The notes beneath the pieces were generated by a model. It was not told the DNA's origin and made no database searches. It saw only the letters and a program-made list of their open reading frames with translations. Both the position numbers and the translations under genes were made by a program. 64,000 bases of DNA, taken from JABDLO01 sp035327565 (GTDB taxonomy: Bacteria > Bacteroidota > Bacteroidia > Chitinophagales > Saprospiraceae). Below are positions 26,649 through 35,729 of this stretch, one piece after another. Location of the stretch: contig DAOLDB010000002.1 of NCBI GenBank assembly GCA_035327565.1, positions 103,441 through 167,440 of the forward strand, in the 5' to 3' direction. Position 1 is the stretch's first letter. Every line of letters begins with the position of its first letter.

Positions 26649-27248
26649 TCATAGCAGTTTATTCCAGTAGGGGATGAGTGCCTTTTGGCGTTGATGGTGT
26701 CGCATCGCCGTCACGGCCAGAATCAACATCGACAAGGAGAGAATCAGCAATGCCCAGGTACCCATCGCAGGTATCGCTATCAGTGGACAATCGTCAGGGC
26801 ATGATTCTTCTGACATAAAAGTGGTCTCATCTCCCCCATCAAATAATACCGATATACTAAATATCGTACCCGGAGGACGGTAAAATTCCAACTTATATAT
26901 GCCGGGGCTTGTCTCAGGGATGTCTGTGCCTATCATGATCTCATTTCCCATCGCATCAGCAAAGTAAGTATCTATAGCATCCAGTGTTACCATACCTCCT
27001 GTAGGAGCCATCACCGTCAGAATATCGTGAAACAATGACACGGCAAAACTATTGGATCCAGATGCCTCTCTTATATTCTGTGGATTGTCGCAGTGACAAG
27101 GGTCTGAGAGGCTGATCTCTATCAGGGAAAGCATGCCACTGTTTACATTGTCGCCTTTGCCATCGCCTCCTGTGTATTGGGAAGATAATACACTCTGTAT
27201 CGAAAATGTAATCAGTGCACTTAAAAGTAGATAATTTGTTTTCATCAT
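26649..27248 (-). CDS. Secreted protein with IPTL-CTERM-like sorting tail
   Basis: About 199 residues. A signal peptide (KTNYLLLSALITFSIQSVL) precedes a body rich in acidic and Cys residues (SDPCHCDNPQNIREA; FMSEESCPDDCPL). The tail IPAMGTWALLILSLSMLILA followed by a basic cluster (RHHQRQK) fits the IPTL-CTERM pattern: a Pro-containing motif, a Trp, one membrane helix and a positively charged end, recognised by an exosortase-like system. I start it at ATG 27248, since the longer frame overlaps a dead GIY-YIG gene. Base composition is visibly more GC-rich than in most of the window. Function unknown. Confidence 0.7.
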   Translation of the reverse strand: MMKTNYLLLSALITFSIQSVLSSQYTGGDGKGDNVNSGMLSLIEISLSDPCHCDNPQNIREASGSNSFAVSLFHDILTVMAPTGGMVTLDAIDTYFADAMGNEIMIGTDIPETSPGIYKLEFYRPPGTIFSISVLFDGGDETTFMSEESCPDDCPLIAIPAMGTWALLILSLSMLILAVTAMRHHQRQKALIPYWNKLL

Positions 27249-27283
27249 TGATTCTCTTTTTTTCCAGCTTTCGCCTATTACTT

Positions 27284-27511
27284 TTATTTGTCGCTTTTTG
27301 AGTCCATTCCTGTTTTGAAATATTTCTCTCGTGCTTTTGCATTGTTTTGACTTGTACAAGCTTCGTATTACATCATCTCTTATGGTATTCGCAAACGTGT
27401 AGAAGCTACTTTGCCTTCACTGTGCTCTTTCAAGTGATTTTCAATATCGGCAGTATAGCCCATGTAGTTCTTTTTATCCTTTAAACTTCTTTAAACATTA
27501 GTGTAGAACAT
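27284..27511 (-). pseudogene. GIY-YIG endonuclease-like protein, with in-frame stops
   Basis: On the minus strand, from ATG 27511, a single frame of 76 codons reads as a small GIY-YIG (UPF0213-type) nuclease: MFYTNV, stop, RSLKDKKNYMGYTADIEN, then HLKEHSEGKVASTRLRIP, stop, EMM, stop, YEACTSQNNAKAREKYFKTG. The Y-M-G-Y stands for the usual Y-I-G-Y, and the R-x-x-x-H region (ENHLKEH) is where the catalytic Arg usually lies. The stops are TAA at codons 7, 44 and 48, each one base away from a plausible sense codon. The protein is therefore not made. Intact relatives are small nucleases often found as loose accessory genes. Confidence 0.8.
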
Positions 27512-27570
27512 AAATCTATTTTTTTATTGGGGCTTTGCCCCAAACCCATAGAGTTAAAAAACCAATACCT

Positions 27571-27597
27571 CTGCCTGCGCCGAGCTTCGGCAGGCAG
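27571..27597. repeat. Perfect palindromic hairpin, REP-like
   Basis: CTGCCTGC (27571-27578) and GCAGGCAG (27590-27597) with an inner CCGA/TCGG make a strong GC-rich hairpin. Just left of it GGGGCTTTGCCCC (27529-27541) forms another. On the minus strand the large hairpin is followed nine bases later by TTTTTT, so it can also end transcription of the SUMF1-type gene. It looks like a repeat element of the kind scattered through some Bacteroidota genomes. Confidence 0.6.
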
Positions 27598-27606
27598 GCC
27601 CCAACG

Positions 27607-29238
27607 CTAACCCGCAGACCGAACCAGGCGAAGTCCAGTATCGTTGAACCGATTGGTAATAGAAGTGGCAGCAAAATTACGGAACGATACCTTTAGATCA
27701 AGTGCAACACTGAGATAACCACCGCCGCGAAAGCCCGACCCGGTTGATCCTGTGACCACTCCACTTACTAAGCCAGGCCAGGTCAATTCATTCGAATGTC
27801 CAGCAACACTGAGTACACCATCGCCGTGTTCACCTGTATATGACCGGCCATCTGCATTGCCTATCGTAACCGCGCGCTCCCATAAATTGCCACTTAACTC
27901 CATCATTCCGTAATAGCCCGATCCGGATAGTTCGCGCGTAGTACTCATCTGAGCAAATGAGCCCACTCTCAATGGTCCTTGTACATTGGTTTGATTACCA
28001 AAAACAACATTCGATCCCATATTGTCAGCTTTTTCTCCCGCTTCACCCCCATCACTGATAGACGTGGCAGCCGTAGTGCTCGTCGTACCCCAGGCGTATT
28101 CATCCTCCACAGGAGGCTGATCCCCACGGCAAGCCTTCTCATACTCCAGCTCCGTCATCGGGCGTAATCCCGACCAGTCCGCATACGCCATTCCATCACC
28201 CCAACTTAACCAGTTACAAGCTATCCATTCTCCGTCGTCAGACTGGTTTACATCCGAGTCCGTATATGGAGAAACCGAAGGATTCAGATCGCATGCGTAT
28301 ACTCTCGGTGAAATGCCTCCGGGATCACTCACCAGGCGTACTCCATTGCGATACATCGGTGTGGTTTGGCCGGTTAAGGAATGCATATAATTACCTACAG
28401 TGATGGATGCAAAACGAGTCTCCTGCTGATTTCGCGTCAACGTATTCAGAAAATCTCGGTACTGTCCCTGGCTGATCTCATATTTCATACCGTAAAAAGC
28501 ACCATAACCCGTAGGGAATCCACTGGCTAAGGTCGCTGTTCCTATTCCAGTACCCAGGTCTAAATTATTTCCAGATCGGGCACTAAGGTTGGAAGTACTA
28601 GAGGTGGCATTATTACCCTGGATCACCGGAGGAGTAGATGTGATCTCAAATGTAGCGACCGTTCCTGAAATAGCGGTCACATTGGCAGGACGGAATTCTC
28701 CAATATTCTGACCACCGCTGCCCACCTGGAAGTTGCCCTCAGGTACATATACCATCTCTATGGCAAATACTTTGACCTCTACATTGTCACTATCAGCCAC
28801 TCCATTGTCTCCATAATTCCACCGAAGATGTACATCTTCGGCAGTAAAAGTTCCCGTTCCATTCGCAGAGCGATAGATAAAAACCCCCAGGCCGGGATTG
28901 GTCATAGCATGAAATCCACTACCTGGTGTGCGGAGGCCCACATCGATCGTGCTTCCCGAGGGCGCCGTATGGCCGCTTCCATTCAGCCAGGCATGCTGCC
29001 ATTCTCCTCCCGCTACACGGTATTTGATAAATACCCATGCCGCATCCCAGTTCGCTGGTCCCGAAGAAGTACGCCAGGAGTTCTCCCAGCTCAAATCGAA
29101 CTGTACCATTACATATTGTTCTGTGGTATTCTGAAGACCTCTGCTCACATTACTCACCGTAATGCTGTTGGCATATAATACACCCGAGATTAATATAAAA
29201 CTTAGAACAAGTGTAGTGTATGCAGTGGTGTTTTTCAT
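27607..29238 (-). CDS. Secreted SUMF1 / formylglycine-generating-enzyme-like protein
   Basis: 543 residues with a signal peptide (AYTTLVLSFILISGVLY, then AN). Residues about 24-155 form a beta-rich domain (VMVQFDLSWENSWRTSSGPA; GDNGVADSDNVEVKVFAI). From about 160 the FGE-sulfatase fold appears: MVYVPEGNFQVGSGG, YGMKYEISQGQYRDFLN, GLRPMTELEYEKACRG, YYGMMELSGNLWERAVTIGN, and the ending FNDTGLRLVR. The Cys pair of true sulfatase-activating enzymes is not evident, so a structural or binding role on the surface is more likely than enzyme activity. GC content here is clearly higher than in flanking genes. No reverse transcriptase or template repeat is nearby. Confidence 0.78.
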   Translation of the reverse strand: MKNTTAYTTLVLSFILISGVLYANSITVSNVSRGLQNTTEQYVMVQFDLSWENSWRTSSGPANWDAAWVFIKYRVAGGEWQHAWLNGSGHTAPSGSTIDVGLRTPGSGFHAMTNPGLGVFIYRSANGTGTFTAEDVHLRWNYGDNGVADSDNVEVKVFAIEMVYVPEGNFQVGSGGQNIGEFRPANVTAISGTVATFEITSTPPVIQGNNATSSTSNLSARSGNNLDLGTGIGTATLASGFPTGYGAFYGMKYEISQGQYRDFLNTLTRNQQETRFASITVGNYMHSLTGQTTPMYRNGVRLVSDPGGISPRVYACDLNPSVSPYTDSDVNQSDDGEWIACNWLSWGDGMAYADWSGLRPMTELEYEKACRGDQPPVEDEYAWGTTSTTAATSISDGGEAGEKADNMGSNVVFGNQTNVQGPLRVGSFAQMSTTRELSGSGYYGMMELSGNLWERAVTIGNADGRSYTGEHGDGVLSVAGHSNELTWPGLVSGVVTGSTGSGFRGGGYLSVALDLKVSFRNFAATSITNRFNDTGLRLVRSAG

Positions 29239-29636
29239 TTTATGTCGTTTTCGTTTAATTAAATTCTCAAACGGTTATTTATAAAAGCGTGACACTATGT
29301 TTTCTTTAACATCTTCAAAGTTTGCTGCTTTTGTATTCCAATATATCTTTTAATTTCATTTTTTTAAAGGGTATGTGGGAATTGTTTGGGAGAGGGAAAG
29401 AGTTGGAAGGTCTCAAGACCTGAAGGTCGAAGGTCGGAAGGTCTGCAACTCAGTAGAAAGTTGACACTTAATGTTGAGGGTTGGCTATACCGTCATTGGT
29501 TTCGCTTTCATTGGCTGCGCGTCATTTGTCAGCGGCTTCAATTAAAAAGATAGCGATATATATAATAAATAGGCGTTTTCCATTTTTTTATATTACATAA
29601 AATTTCAATTGAAATAATTCCAGTCATGAAGGATCT
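29239..29636. other. Intergenic region with GAAGGTC repeats
   Basis: About 400 bases. GAAGGTC occurs four times in 29406-29443, two copies directly adjacent (29422-29435), and the unit region begins with the palindrome GGTCTCAAGACC. No reading frame or RNA gene is recognised here. The repeat is short and imperfectly spaced, not a CRISPR. Confidence 0.55.
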
Positions 29637-31181
29637 CTAATTGACTTTTTTTGTCAGAAGGACAGTGCCGGTCATTTCTTTGGGCATATCTATTCCCATA
29701 ATCGATAAAATGGTGGGAGCGATATCAGCCAATTTCCCATTGACCAGTTGATGGGTAGAGGAATGAATTTCTGATCCACCTGCAAATATAGGAACCGGGT
29801 TAGTAGTATGTGCAGTGTTCGGCGATCCATCATCATTGATCATCATATCGGCATTTCCATGATCAGCAATGATCAAATAATTGTAATGGTTTTCCTCCAG
29901 AACGCCTATCAATCGCTCCAGACACGCATCCACTGTTTCTGCAGCCTTCACTGCTGCCTCCAAAACACCGGTATGACCCACCATATCGGTATTGGCATAA
30001 TTAATACAAATAAAATCGGGAAGTTCATTTTTAATATGACTAATCAAAGCTTCTGTTACCCCTAAAGCACTCATTTCAGGCATAAGATCATAAGTGGCTA
30101 CCTTTGGAGAGTCAACCAGAATTCTTGTTTCACCTTCAAACTCCTTCTCTCTTCCCCCTGAAAAGAAGAATGTTACATGGGGATACTTTTCTGTTTCTGC
30201 TAATCGTACCTGTCTGAGTCCATTCCGGGATATCACTTCTCCTAAAGTATTTTTGAGGTCCTCCTTTTCAAAAAGTACCTCAATATCATTGAGATTTTTA
30301 TCATAGCGGGTCATGGTACAAAATTTCAATTTCATGGGATACATATCCAAATATTCAAATTTTGTCTTAATCAGGACTTCACTCAACTGTCTGGGCCGAT
30401 CCGTTCTGAAATTGAAGAACAGAACGGCATCTCCATTTTTTATTCTGTTTTCTCCACCTTCATCCACTACCATAATGGGCTCCATAAATTCATCAGTCTT
30501 GTTTTTACTATAATACTCCCTGACGGCTTTTATGGGATCGTCTGTCACCATTCCGTTACCATTAACAAGCAGGTGATAGGCTCTTGCTACTCTTTCCCAT
30601 CTTTTATCCCTGTCCATTGCAAAGTATCTGCCTATAATACTGGCTATGGTGGCATTACTGCCATAAATATGTTGTTGAATATCCTCCAAAAAAACAGCTC
30701 CACTCATAGGGTCTGTATCTCTCCCATCCAAAAATGCATGGATATATACTCTGATGGAAGGCTCATTCTTTAATAAAGCGCACAGTGCTTTAGCATGTTC
30801 TATATGAGAATGCACACCTCCGTCTGAAAGTAATCCTATTAAGTGAATGGGTTTATTAAAATTTTTTGCATATGAGATTAACTCCAGGAAAACCGGATTA
30901 TTATAAAATTCCTTTTCTCTCAGACTTTTATTGATTCGGGCCAATTCCTGATATACGACCCTTCCCGCTCCAATATTCAAATGGCCAACCTCGGAATTGC
31001 CCATTTGACCATCAGGAAGTCCCACCTCTTCGCCATGAGTAATTAATTCTGCATTAGGCAGTCGATGATACAATCCGTCTACAAATGGTGTCCTGGCCAA
31101 TGCTATAGCCGATCTTTCCGGTTCCTTTCCATGACCCCATCCATCAAGGATAATCAGTGCTAATCTTTTAATTTTCTGCAT
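29637..31181 (-). CDS. gpmI: 2,3-bisphosphoglycerate-independent phosphoglycerate mutase
   Basis: 514 residues, the usual length. It interconverts 3-phosphoglycerate and 2-phosphoglycerate in glycolysis and gluconeogenesis through a phosphoserine intermediate and two Mn ions. Visible landmarks: IILDGWGHG (metal-binding Asp13), QMGNSEVGHLNIGAGRVVYQ with the catalytic Ser63, HAFLDGRDTDP, GRYFAMDRDKRWER, and the C-terminal IADHGNADMMIN metal site. It stands alone, with no operon partner on its strand. Confidence 0.96.
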   Translation of the reverse strand: MQKIKRLALIILDGWGHGKEPERSAIALARTPFVDGLYHRLPNAELITHGEEVGLPDGQMGNSEVGHLNIGAGRVVYQELARINKSLREKEFYNNPVFLELISYAKNFNKPIHLIGLLSDGGVHSHIEHAKALCALLKNEPSIRVYIHAFLDGRDTDPMSGAVFLEDIQQHIYGSNATIASIIGRYFAMDRDKRWERVARAYHLLVNGNGMVTDDPIKAVREYYSKNKTDEFMEPIMVVDEGGENRIKNGDAVLFFNFRTDRPRQLSEVLIKTKFEYLDMYPMKLKFCTMTRYDKNLNDIEVLFEKEDLKNTLGEVISRNGLRQVRLAETEKYPHVTFFFSGGREKEFEGETRILVDSPKVATYDLMPEMSALGVTEALISHIKNELPDFICINYANTDMVGHTGVLEAAVKAAETVDACLERLIGVLEENHYNYLIIADHGNADMMINDDGSPNTAHTTNPVPIFAGGSEIHSSTHQLVNGKLADIAPTILSIMGIDMPKEMTGTVLLTKKVN

Positions 31182-31473
31182 ATTTTAAGACTGAAAAAGT
31201 TTTATTATTAATTAAAGCCGATTTGTTAAATTACGAAATACAATTTTCATTCAGGAACAAAAATATAATTTGATAGCCGGTTTCACTATAACTGATGGTC
31301 CATTTCTGCCAATCGTATTTGATTAATATAAATCACTGAATATTCATATTTGTATGAAATGATAACATGCAAATAATGATAATTATCATAGATATATGTA
31401 GATGGTAATCATTATTTCAAAATGAAATAAGGTCCAAATTTGCTTAGGTATTATTTTTATTTATTTAAATCCA

Positions 31474-31929
31474 TTGACAATGCAAAGTGAATCACTGAAA
31501 TTGAGAACAGGCATAGGATTGACAACCATGATATTGATTCTTATCGCCTTTATGAGCTTACAATCGTGTAATACTGAGCCTCCAAAAAATTCCAGAATAG
31601 CTCAGGCTAAACTGGGTAAGGAGCATTACATGAATTATTGCAGTTCATGTCATGGAGAGGATGGCAAGGGCAAGAAAGTAGAAGGATTGACAAAACAACC
31701 CCTTGATCTAACCACCATAGTGGTAGATCGGCGAGTTTCTAATTTCCCTATTCTGGAAATTGCTAATATTATTGACGGGAGGAAAATGGTTGAAGCGCAC
31801 GGCACCAGAGAGATGCCCATTTGGGGGGAGGTTTTTTCAACAGGAGAATATCTCAATGAAAATGAAATAAAGGGCAGACTTGCAGAATTGATCGCATACT
31901 TGATGAGTATTCAGGAAAGTAGAATTTAA
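31474..31929 (+). CDS. Cytochrome c lipoprotein
   Basis: 151 residues. A lipoprotein signal ends at Cys32 (MILILIAFMSLQSC). The heme-attachment motif CSSCH lies at 56-60, and EMPIWGEVF supplies the likely axial Met. This is a small class I c-type cytochrome anchored in the periplasm, an electron carrier in respiration. Its partner oxidoreductase is not in the window. The following 150 bases contain the terminator of the convergent ftsZ gene. Confidence 0.85.
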   Translation: MTMQSESLKLRTGIGLTTMILILIAFMSLQSCNTEPPKNSRIAQAKLGKEHYMNYCSSCHGEDGKGKKVEGLTKQPLDLTTIVVDRRVSNFPILEIANIIDGRKMVEAHGTREMPIWGEVFSTGEYLNENEIKGRLAELIAYLMSIQESRI

Positions 31930-32003
31930 GTTTCTCTATCACAATTTTTCTTATCCACCGGCTATCCAGTACAACTCCTGGCATGAAAAGGGTATTTATT
32001 AAG

Positions 32004-32029
32004 AAAAAATCCCGGGCATGCACCCAGGA
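32004..32029 (-). terminator. Intrinsic terminator at the end of the dcw operon
   Basis: On the minus strand TCCTGGG (32029-32023) pairs with CCCGGGA (32016-32010), one mismatch, 6-base loop, followed directly by TTTTTT. It lies about 60 bases after the ftsZ stop and ends the 15-kb division and wall gene run. Confidence 0.75.
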
Positions 32030-32086
32030 TCTCATCAATAAACCACTATTGAGTAAGGATAATTAAAAAGTATATATAAATTACAT

Positions 32087-33532
32087 CTAATCGATATTGT
32101 CGTGCAGGTATGAGTTATTGCTGTTCATGAAAGGAGCTTCATCATCAACAGAAATTTTGGTTCTTGAATAGCCTCCGGTTCTTTCCAATTCATTCTTTTC
32201 AAGTTCTACCTTTCTCCTCTGATATGCCGGTGTGTTTTCCATTTCAGCAATGACCTGGGCATTATCCAAAGGCTTAGTAGTGTTAGACCGGTGATAAGCT
32301 CTTCTTTCAAACTCTTTTTCAATTTTTTCAGGATTAAGTTTAGGGTTTGTTTCCTTTAGATTCACAACTTCCTTTTCTACTTCCCTTTCTTCGGGCCGTA
32401 TTTTGCCACCGATTGTATCTATGGTTTTGCGTACATCCTCCTCTTCAAAATCGATGGTCATTACTTTATCACCCTTTGAATATCCTTTTGCAAAAATTGC
32501 GTCTTCATCATCCTGAAAATTACCATCCAAAGGGACAATGATGCGCTCTTTTACAGGTGCTTGCACCTTCTTTTTCCCTTCACCAAAGCCTGTTGCAATG
32601 ATAGTGACACTGATTTTTGAACCTAAAGATTCATCTCTGCAATTACCCCAGACGAGATCGGTTCCAAATCCTGCTTCTTCCTGAACATAATCAGTAATTT
32701 CTCCTATTTCATCCATGGTCACCTCTTCAGTTCCGGAAGTAATATTGAGGAGGATATGTCTGGCACCACGGATGTCATTATCCTCTAAAAGCGGTGAATT
32801 TAATGCCTGAGATACAGCTTTCCTGGCTCTGTCCTCACCTTCAGCAACTGAATTGCCCATGATAGCCACTCCGCTCTGGCGCATAACGGTATTGACATCT
32901 TCAAAATCCACATTCACATATCCGGGAACGGTGATGATTTCTGCAATGCCTTTTACAGCTGTGGTAAGGATTTCATCTGCCTGGGCAAATGCCTGTGATA
33001 GGGTTAAGTTTCCATGGATTTCTCTGAGTTTATCATTAGAGATGACCAGAATGGCATCGACATTGGACTTCAATTGTTCCAAGCCCTCAAGCGCCTGACG
33101 ATGTCTGGGAAGGCCTTCAAACTTGAATGGAAGTGTGACCACCCCCACGGTCAAAATGCCTTCTTCTCTTGCAGCTTTGGCAATGATGGGCGCAGCTCCT
33201 GTACCGGTACCTCCACCCATTCCTGCGGTTACAAATAGCATTTTTGTGCCATGATTGATGAACGTCTTGATTTCATCAATGGACTCAATACATGCCTCTT
33301 TTCCTACATTGGGTTTCGTTCCGGCTCCGCGGCCTTCTGTCAATTTTGGCCCCAGTTGTATTTTGAATCCTACTGGACTATTTTCCATTGCCTGATGATC
33401 AGTATTACAAATGGCAAAGTCAACACCTTTAATGCCCTGAAGGTACATATGTCCCACTGCATTTCCTCCTCCACCACCAACGCCGATTACTTTGATGATT
33501 GAGTTTTCATGGTTTGGTAAATCGAATAACAT
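32087..33532 (-). CDS. ftsZ: Cell division GTPase FtsZ
   Basis: 481 residues. FtsZ polymerises at midcell into the Z ring and recruits the divisome. The GTP-binding core is complete: VGGGGGNAVGHM near residue 20, the tubulin signature AGMGGGTGTGAAP near residue 105, and the T7-loop region NVDFEDVNTVM. It is longer than the typical 380-400 because of a charged C-terminal linker; the end (ENTPAYQRRKVEL ... SNNSYLHDNID) is typical of Bacteroidota FtsZ. It is last in the dcw operon, after ftsA, with an intrinsic terminator behind it. Confidence 0.97.
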   Translation of the reverse strand: MLFDLPNHENSIIKVIGVGGGGGNAVGHMYLQGIKGVDFAICNTDHQAMENSPVGFKIQLGPKLTEGRGAGTKPNVGKEACIESIDEIKTFINHGTKMLFVTAGMGGGTGTGAAPIIAKAAREEGILTVGVVTLPFKFEGLPRHRQALEGLEQLKSNVDAILVISNDKLREIHGNLTLSQAFAQADEILTTAVKGIAEIITVPGYVNVDFEDVNTVMRQSGVAIMGNSVAEGEDRARKAVSQALNSPLLEDNDIRGARHILLNITSGTEEVTMDEIGEITDYVQEEAGFGTDLVWGNCRDESLGSKISVTIIATGFGEGKKKVQAPVKERIIVPLDGNFQDDEDAIFAKGYSKGDKVMTIDFEEEDVRKTIDTIGGKIRPEEREVEKEVVNLKETNPKLNPEKIEKEFERRAYHRSNTTKPLDNAQVIAEMENTPAYQRRKVELEKNELERTGGYSRTKISVDDEAPFMNSNNSYLHDNID

Positions 33533-33565
33533 AGTATATGGGTTTTTAAGTTTGATCGAATAAGT

Positions 33566-34909
33566 TTAGAAATCTGAATCCGGTTTAGGATCAAAAAAAT
33601 CCTTTGTCATATCAAAGAGCTTTTTTATCCACTTTTCCTCTTTTCGTCCGTTTTCAAAGCCTGTATCTCCAGAAATGGCCTCCACCAATTCACCTCTTTC
33701 GATGGAAGGAACTCCTTCCATTTCAACATATTCAGAAGTCGTATCGTTGTCGATGCTGTTTTTAAGCAATCCTACCGCTGTAGCATATTTGGGGCTGGCT
33801 AACTGTTTGGTATAGCCATGAGCAAGATGCTCGATAGGCTGTCCTATACGCGTGTGCATAGTTGTGTGGTAATTGCTGAGCAAGTCAATATGTCTCAGCA
33901 TCGACCCTCCACCTGTAAGCACCATGCCGGCCAATAACTTGTCTTCATATCCTGATCTTTTAATTTCAAACATGACCTGATCAAAGATTTCCTCTACCCT
34001 GGCTTGAATAATTCTTGCCAGATTCTTTTCAGAGATTTCAGAGGGCTCTCGTCCATTGATACCCGGAATGGTAATAATGCGGTTATCAAAAATTTCATCT
34101 GCGAGCGCTGATCCAAATTTTACTTTCAATTTTTCAGCCTGGTTAATCAATACACTGCAACCCGCCTGAATATCCTTGGTGATCACATGACCTCCAAATG
34201 GAATAACTCCGGTATGCCTGATGATGCCATCTTTAAATACTGTAACATCAGTGGTGCCTCCTCCAATATCCACCAGGGCTACACCTGCTTCCATCTCTTC
34301 ACTATTCAGGACTGCTGATGAAGAAGCGATAGGCTCCAAAGTCAGGTTGGCAATACCCAGCCCCGCTTTTTCCACACATTTGGCTAAATTGCGGGAAGCT
34401 GTAATTTGCCCGGTAATGATGTGGAAGTTAGCCTCTAACCGTATCCCTGACATACCTACCGGATCCATAATGTCCCTTTCGTCATCTACTGTAAACTCCT
34501 GGGGGATAACATGTAAAATTGCCACTCCTGGAGGAAGTACCAGTTTATGCATATCTTTGATCAGCTTGTCTACATCTGCCTGGCTGATTTCTGTCAATGC
34601 GTTATCCCGGGTCAGCAGACCATGATGGTGCAAACTTTTAATGTGCTGGCCTGCAATACCCACATGCACTTTTTTGATTTTCAAACCGGCATTTCTTTCT
34701 GCAATTTCCACTGCATCCCGGATAGACCGGACGGTTTTATCAATGTTGATGACCACTCCTCTGGACACTCCTTCAGATTTCACAGTGCCAACTCCCAGGA
34801 TCTCGATTTTGCCGTATTCGTTGAGCCTGCCGGCTATGGCACATATCTTTGTGGTGCCAATATCCAGAGCTACGGCCACTTTGCTGTTCTGTATATGCAT
34901 ATCCTTCAT
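33566..34909 (-). CDS. ftsA: Cell division protein FtsA
   Basis: 447 residues of an actin-like ATPase that tethers FtsZ to the membrane and links it to FtsQ/FtsN-type proteins. The phosphate-binding loops are VALDIGTTKICAIAGR at the N-terminus and ALVDIGGGTTDVTVF in the middle, with MVLTGGGSMLRHIDLL near the adenosine site. The C-terminus ends in a basic, aromatic stretch (EKWIKKLFDMTKDFFD), fitting a membrane-binding amphipathic helix. ATG 34900 (MHIQ) is an alternative start. It precedes ftsZ by 33 bases. Confidence 0.95.
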   Translation of the reverse strand: MKDMHIQNSKVAVALDIGTTKICAIAGRLNEYGKIEILGVGTVKSEGVSRGVVINIDKTVRSIRDAVEIAERNAGLKIKKVHVGIAGQHIKSLHHHGLLTRDNALTEISQADVDKLIKDMHKLVLPPGVAILHVIPQEFTVDDERDIMDPVGMSGIRLEANFHIITGQITASRNLAKCVEKAGLGIANLTLEPIASSSAVLNSEEMEAGVALVDIGGGTTDVTVFKDGIIRHTGVIPFGGHVITKDIQAGCSVLINQAEKLKVKFGSALADEIFDNRIITIPGINGREPSEISEKNLARIIQARVEEIFDQVMFEIKRSGYEDKLLAGMVLTGGGSMLRHIDLLSNYHTTMHTRIGQPIEHLAHGYTKQLASPKYATAVGLLKNSIDNDTTSEYVEMEGVPSIERGELVEAISGDTGFENGRKEEKWIKKLFDMTKDFFDPKPDSDF

Positions 34910-34930
34910 AGTAAAAAATATTATGGTTTA

Positions 34931-35722
34931 TTAATTGCTGTTTCTAAGCTCAGCCACTACCTGATTTTCAAAGTCAAGATTGAGTGTGGAGTATTTATTC
35001 CATCCCTCTTTTGGCAAGCCATCTTTGTACATATATTTAAGTTTAAAAAATTTTTCATCCAGGTCGCCGGCATACAGCGTGATCCTTTCTCTTCCAATTT
35101 TGGGAATCAAGGTGATTCTGCCATCCTGATCAATTTCTATTTGCTCAATCAAAGCCGATAAAAATGCATCATCCATCAATTTTCTGGCAACTTCATACAC
35201 ATCCTTCAGATTATTCCTTTCATCAGATTCGATCTGTGCTAAACTATATAAACCGGTATATCCTGTAATGACAGGTACCCTGACCGCCCTTCCATTTGTC
35301 ACCGGCACTTTATTCCCATGGATATCCAGATAATAAGATGATTCGGATGATTGTACCCTACCTATGATCAACTTTTCCCAAATCCGTATAACAAGATTGT
35401 TTCTCGAATCCAGATACACTTCGGCCCGGTCAATTCTTTCATCCTGATGAATCAAGTCTTCAATTTCCATCAAATTTATATCCTGAATGGTAGCGTGAAT
35501 TACATCATATCCCAGATAGATCATTAACTTTCTGGTTATTTCTTCTTCTGAGATTAATGTCCTGTCCTTATTTGGAGAGTCAATAATCACCTGCAGGCTT
35601 TTTACCTGGCTACCGGCTTTTCGCAATGAACTAAAATATACACCGAATCCTATGATCAATAGAATCATGGACCACATTGCTGTAGTTTTTATCCGGCTCC
35701 ATTTATGTTCATATGCAATCAT
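34931..35722 (-). CDS. ftsQ: Cell division protein FtsQ
   Basis: 263 residues: a short cytosolic N-terminus, one membrane helix (MWSMILLIIGFGVYFSSL, about 16-33), a POTRA-like domain (VIIDSPNKDRTLISEEEI onward) and a beta domain (EVYLDSRNNLVIRIWEK; YYLDIHGNKVPVT). FtsQ connects early (FtsA/Z) and late (FtsL/I/W) division proteins in the periplasm. It lies between murC and ftsA in the conserved dcw order. Confidence 0.9.
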   Translation of the reverse strand: MIAYEHKWSRIKTTAMWSMILLIIGFGVYFSSLRKAGSQVKSLQVIIDSPNKDRTLISEEEITRKLMIYLGYDVIHATIQDINLMEIEDLIHQDERIDRAEVYLDSRNNLVIRIWEKLIIGRVQSSESSYYLDIHGNKVPVTNGRAVRVPVITGYTGLYSLAQIESDERNNLKDVYEVARKLMDDAFLSALIEQIEIDQDGRITLIPKIGRERITLYAGDLDEKFFKLKYMYKDGLPKEGWNKYSTLNLDFENQVVAELRNSN

Positions 35723-35729
35723 ATTTGTT

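Noticed and set aside
27607..28000. Possible diversity-generating retroelement target at the C-terminus of the SUMF1-type protein
   Set aside because: The fold fits, but there is no reverse transcriptase gene, no accessory gene and no template repeat in the window.
22991..29238. Integrative element using the tRNA-Pro as attachment site
   Set aside because: No integrase and no duplicated tRNA end was seen, and genes directly after the tRNA have normal composition.
29406..29443. Repeats that might be a CRISPR array
   Set aside because: Units are only seven bases, two are directly adjacent, and there are no spacers of uniform length.
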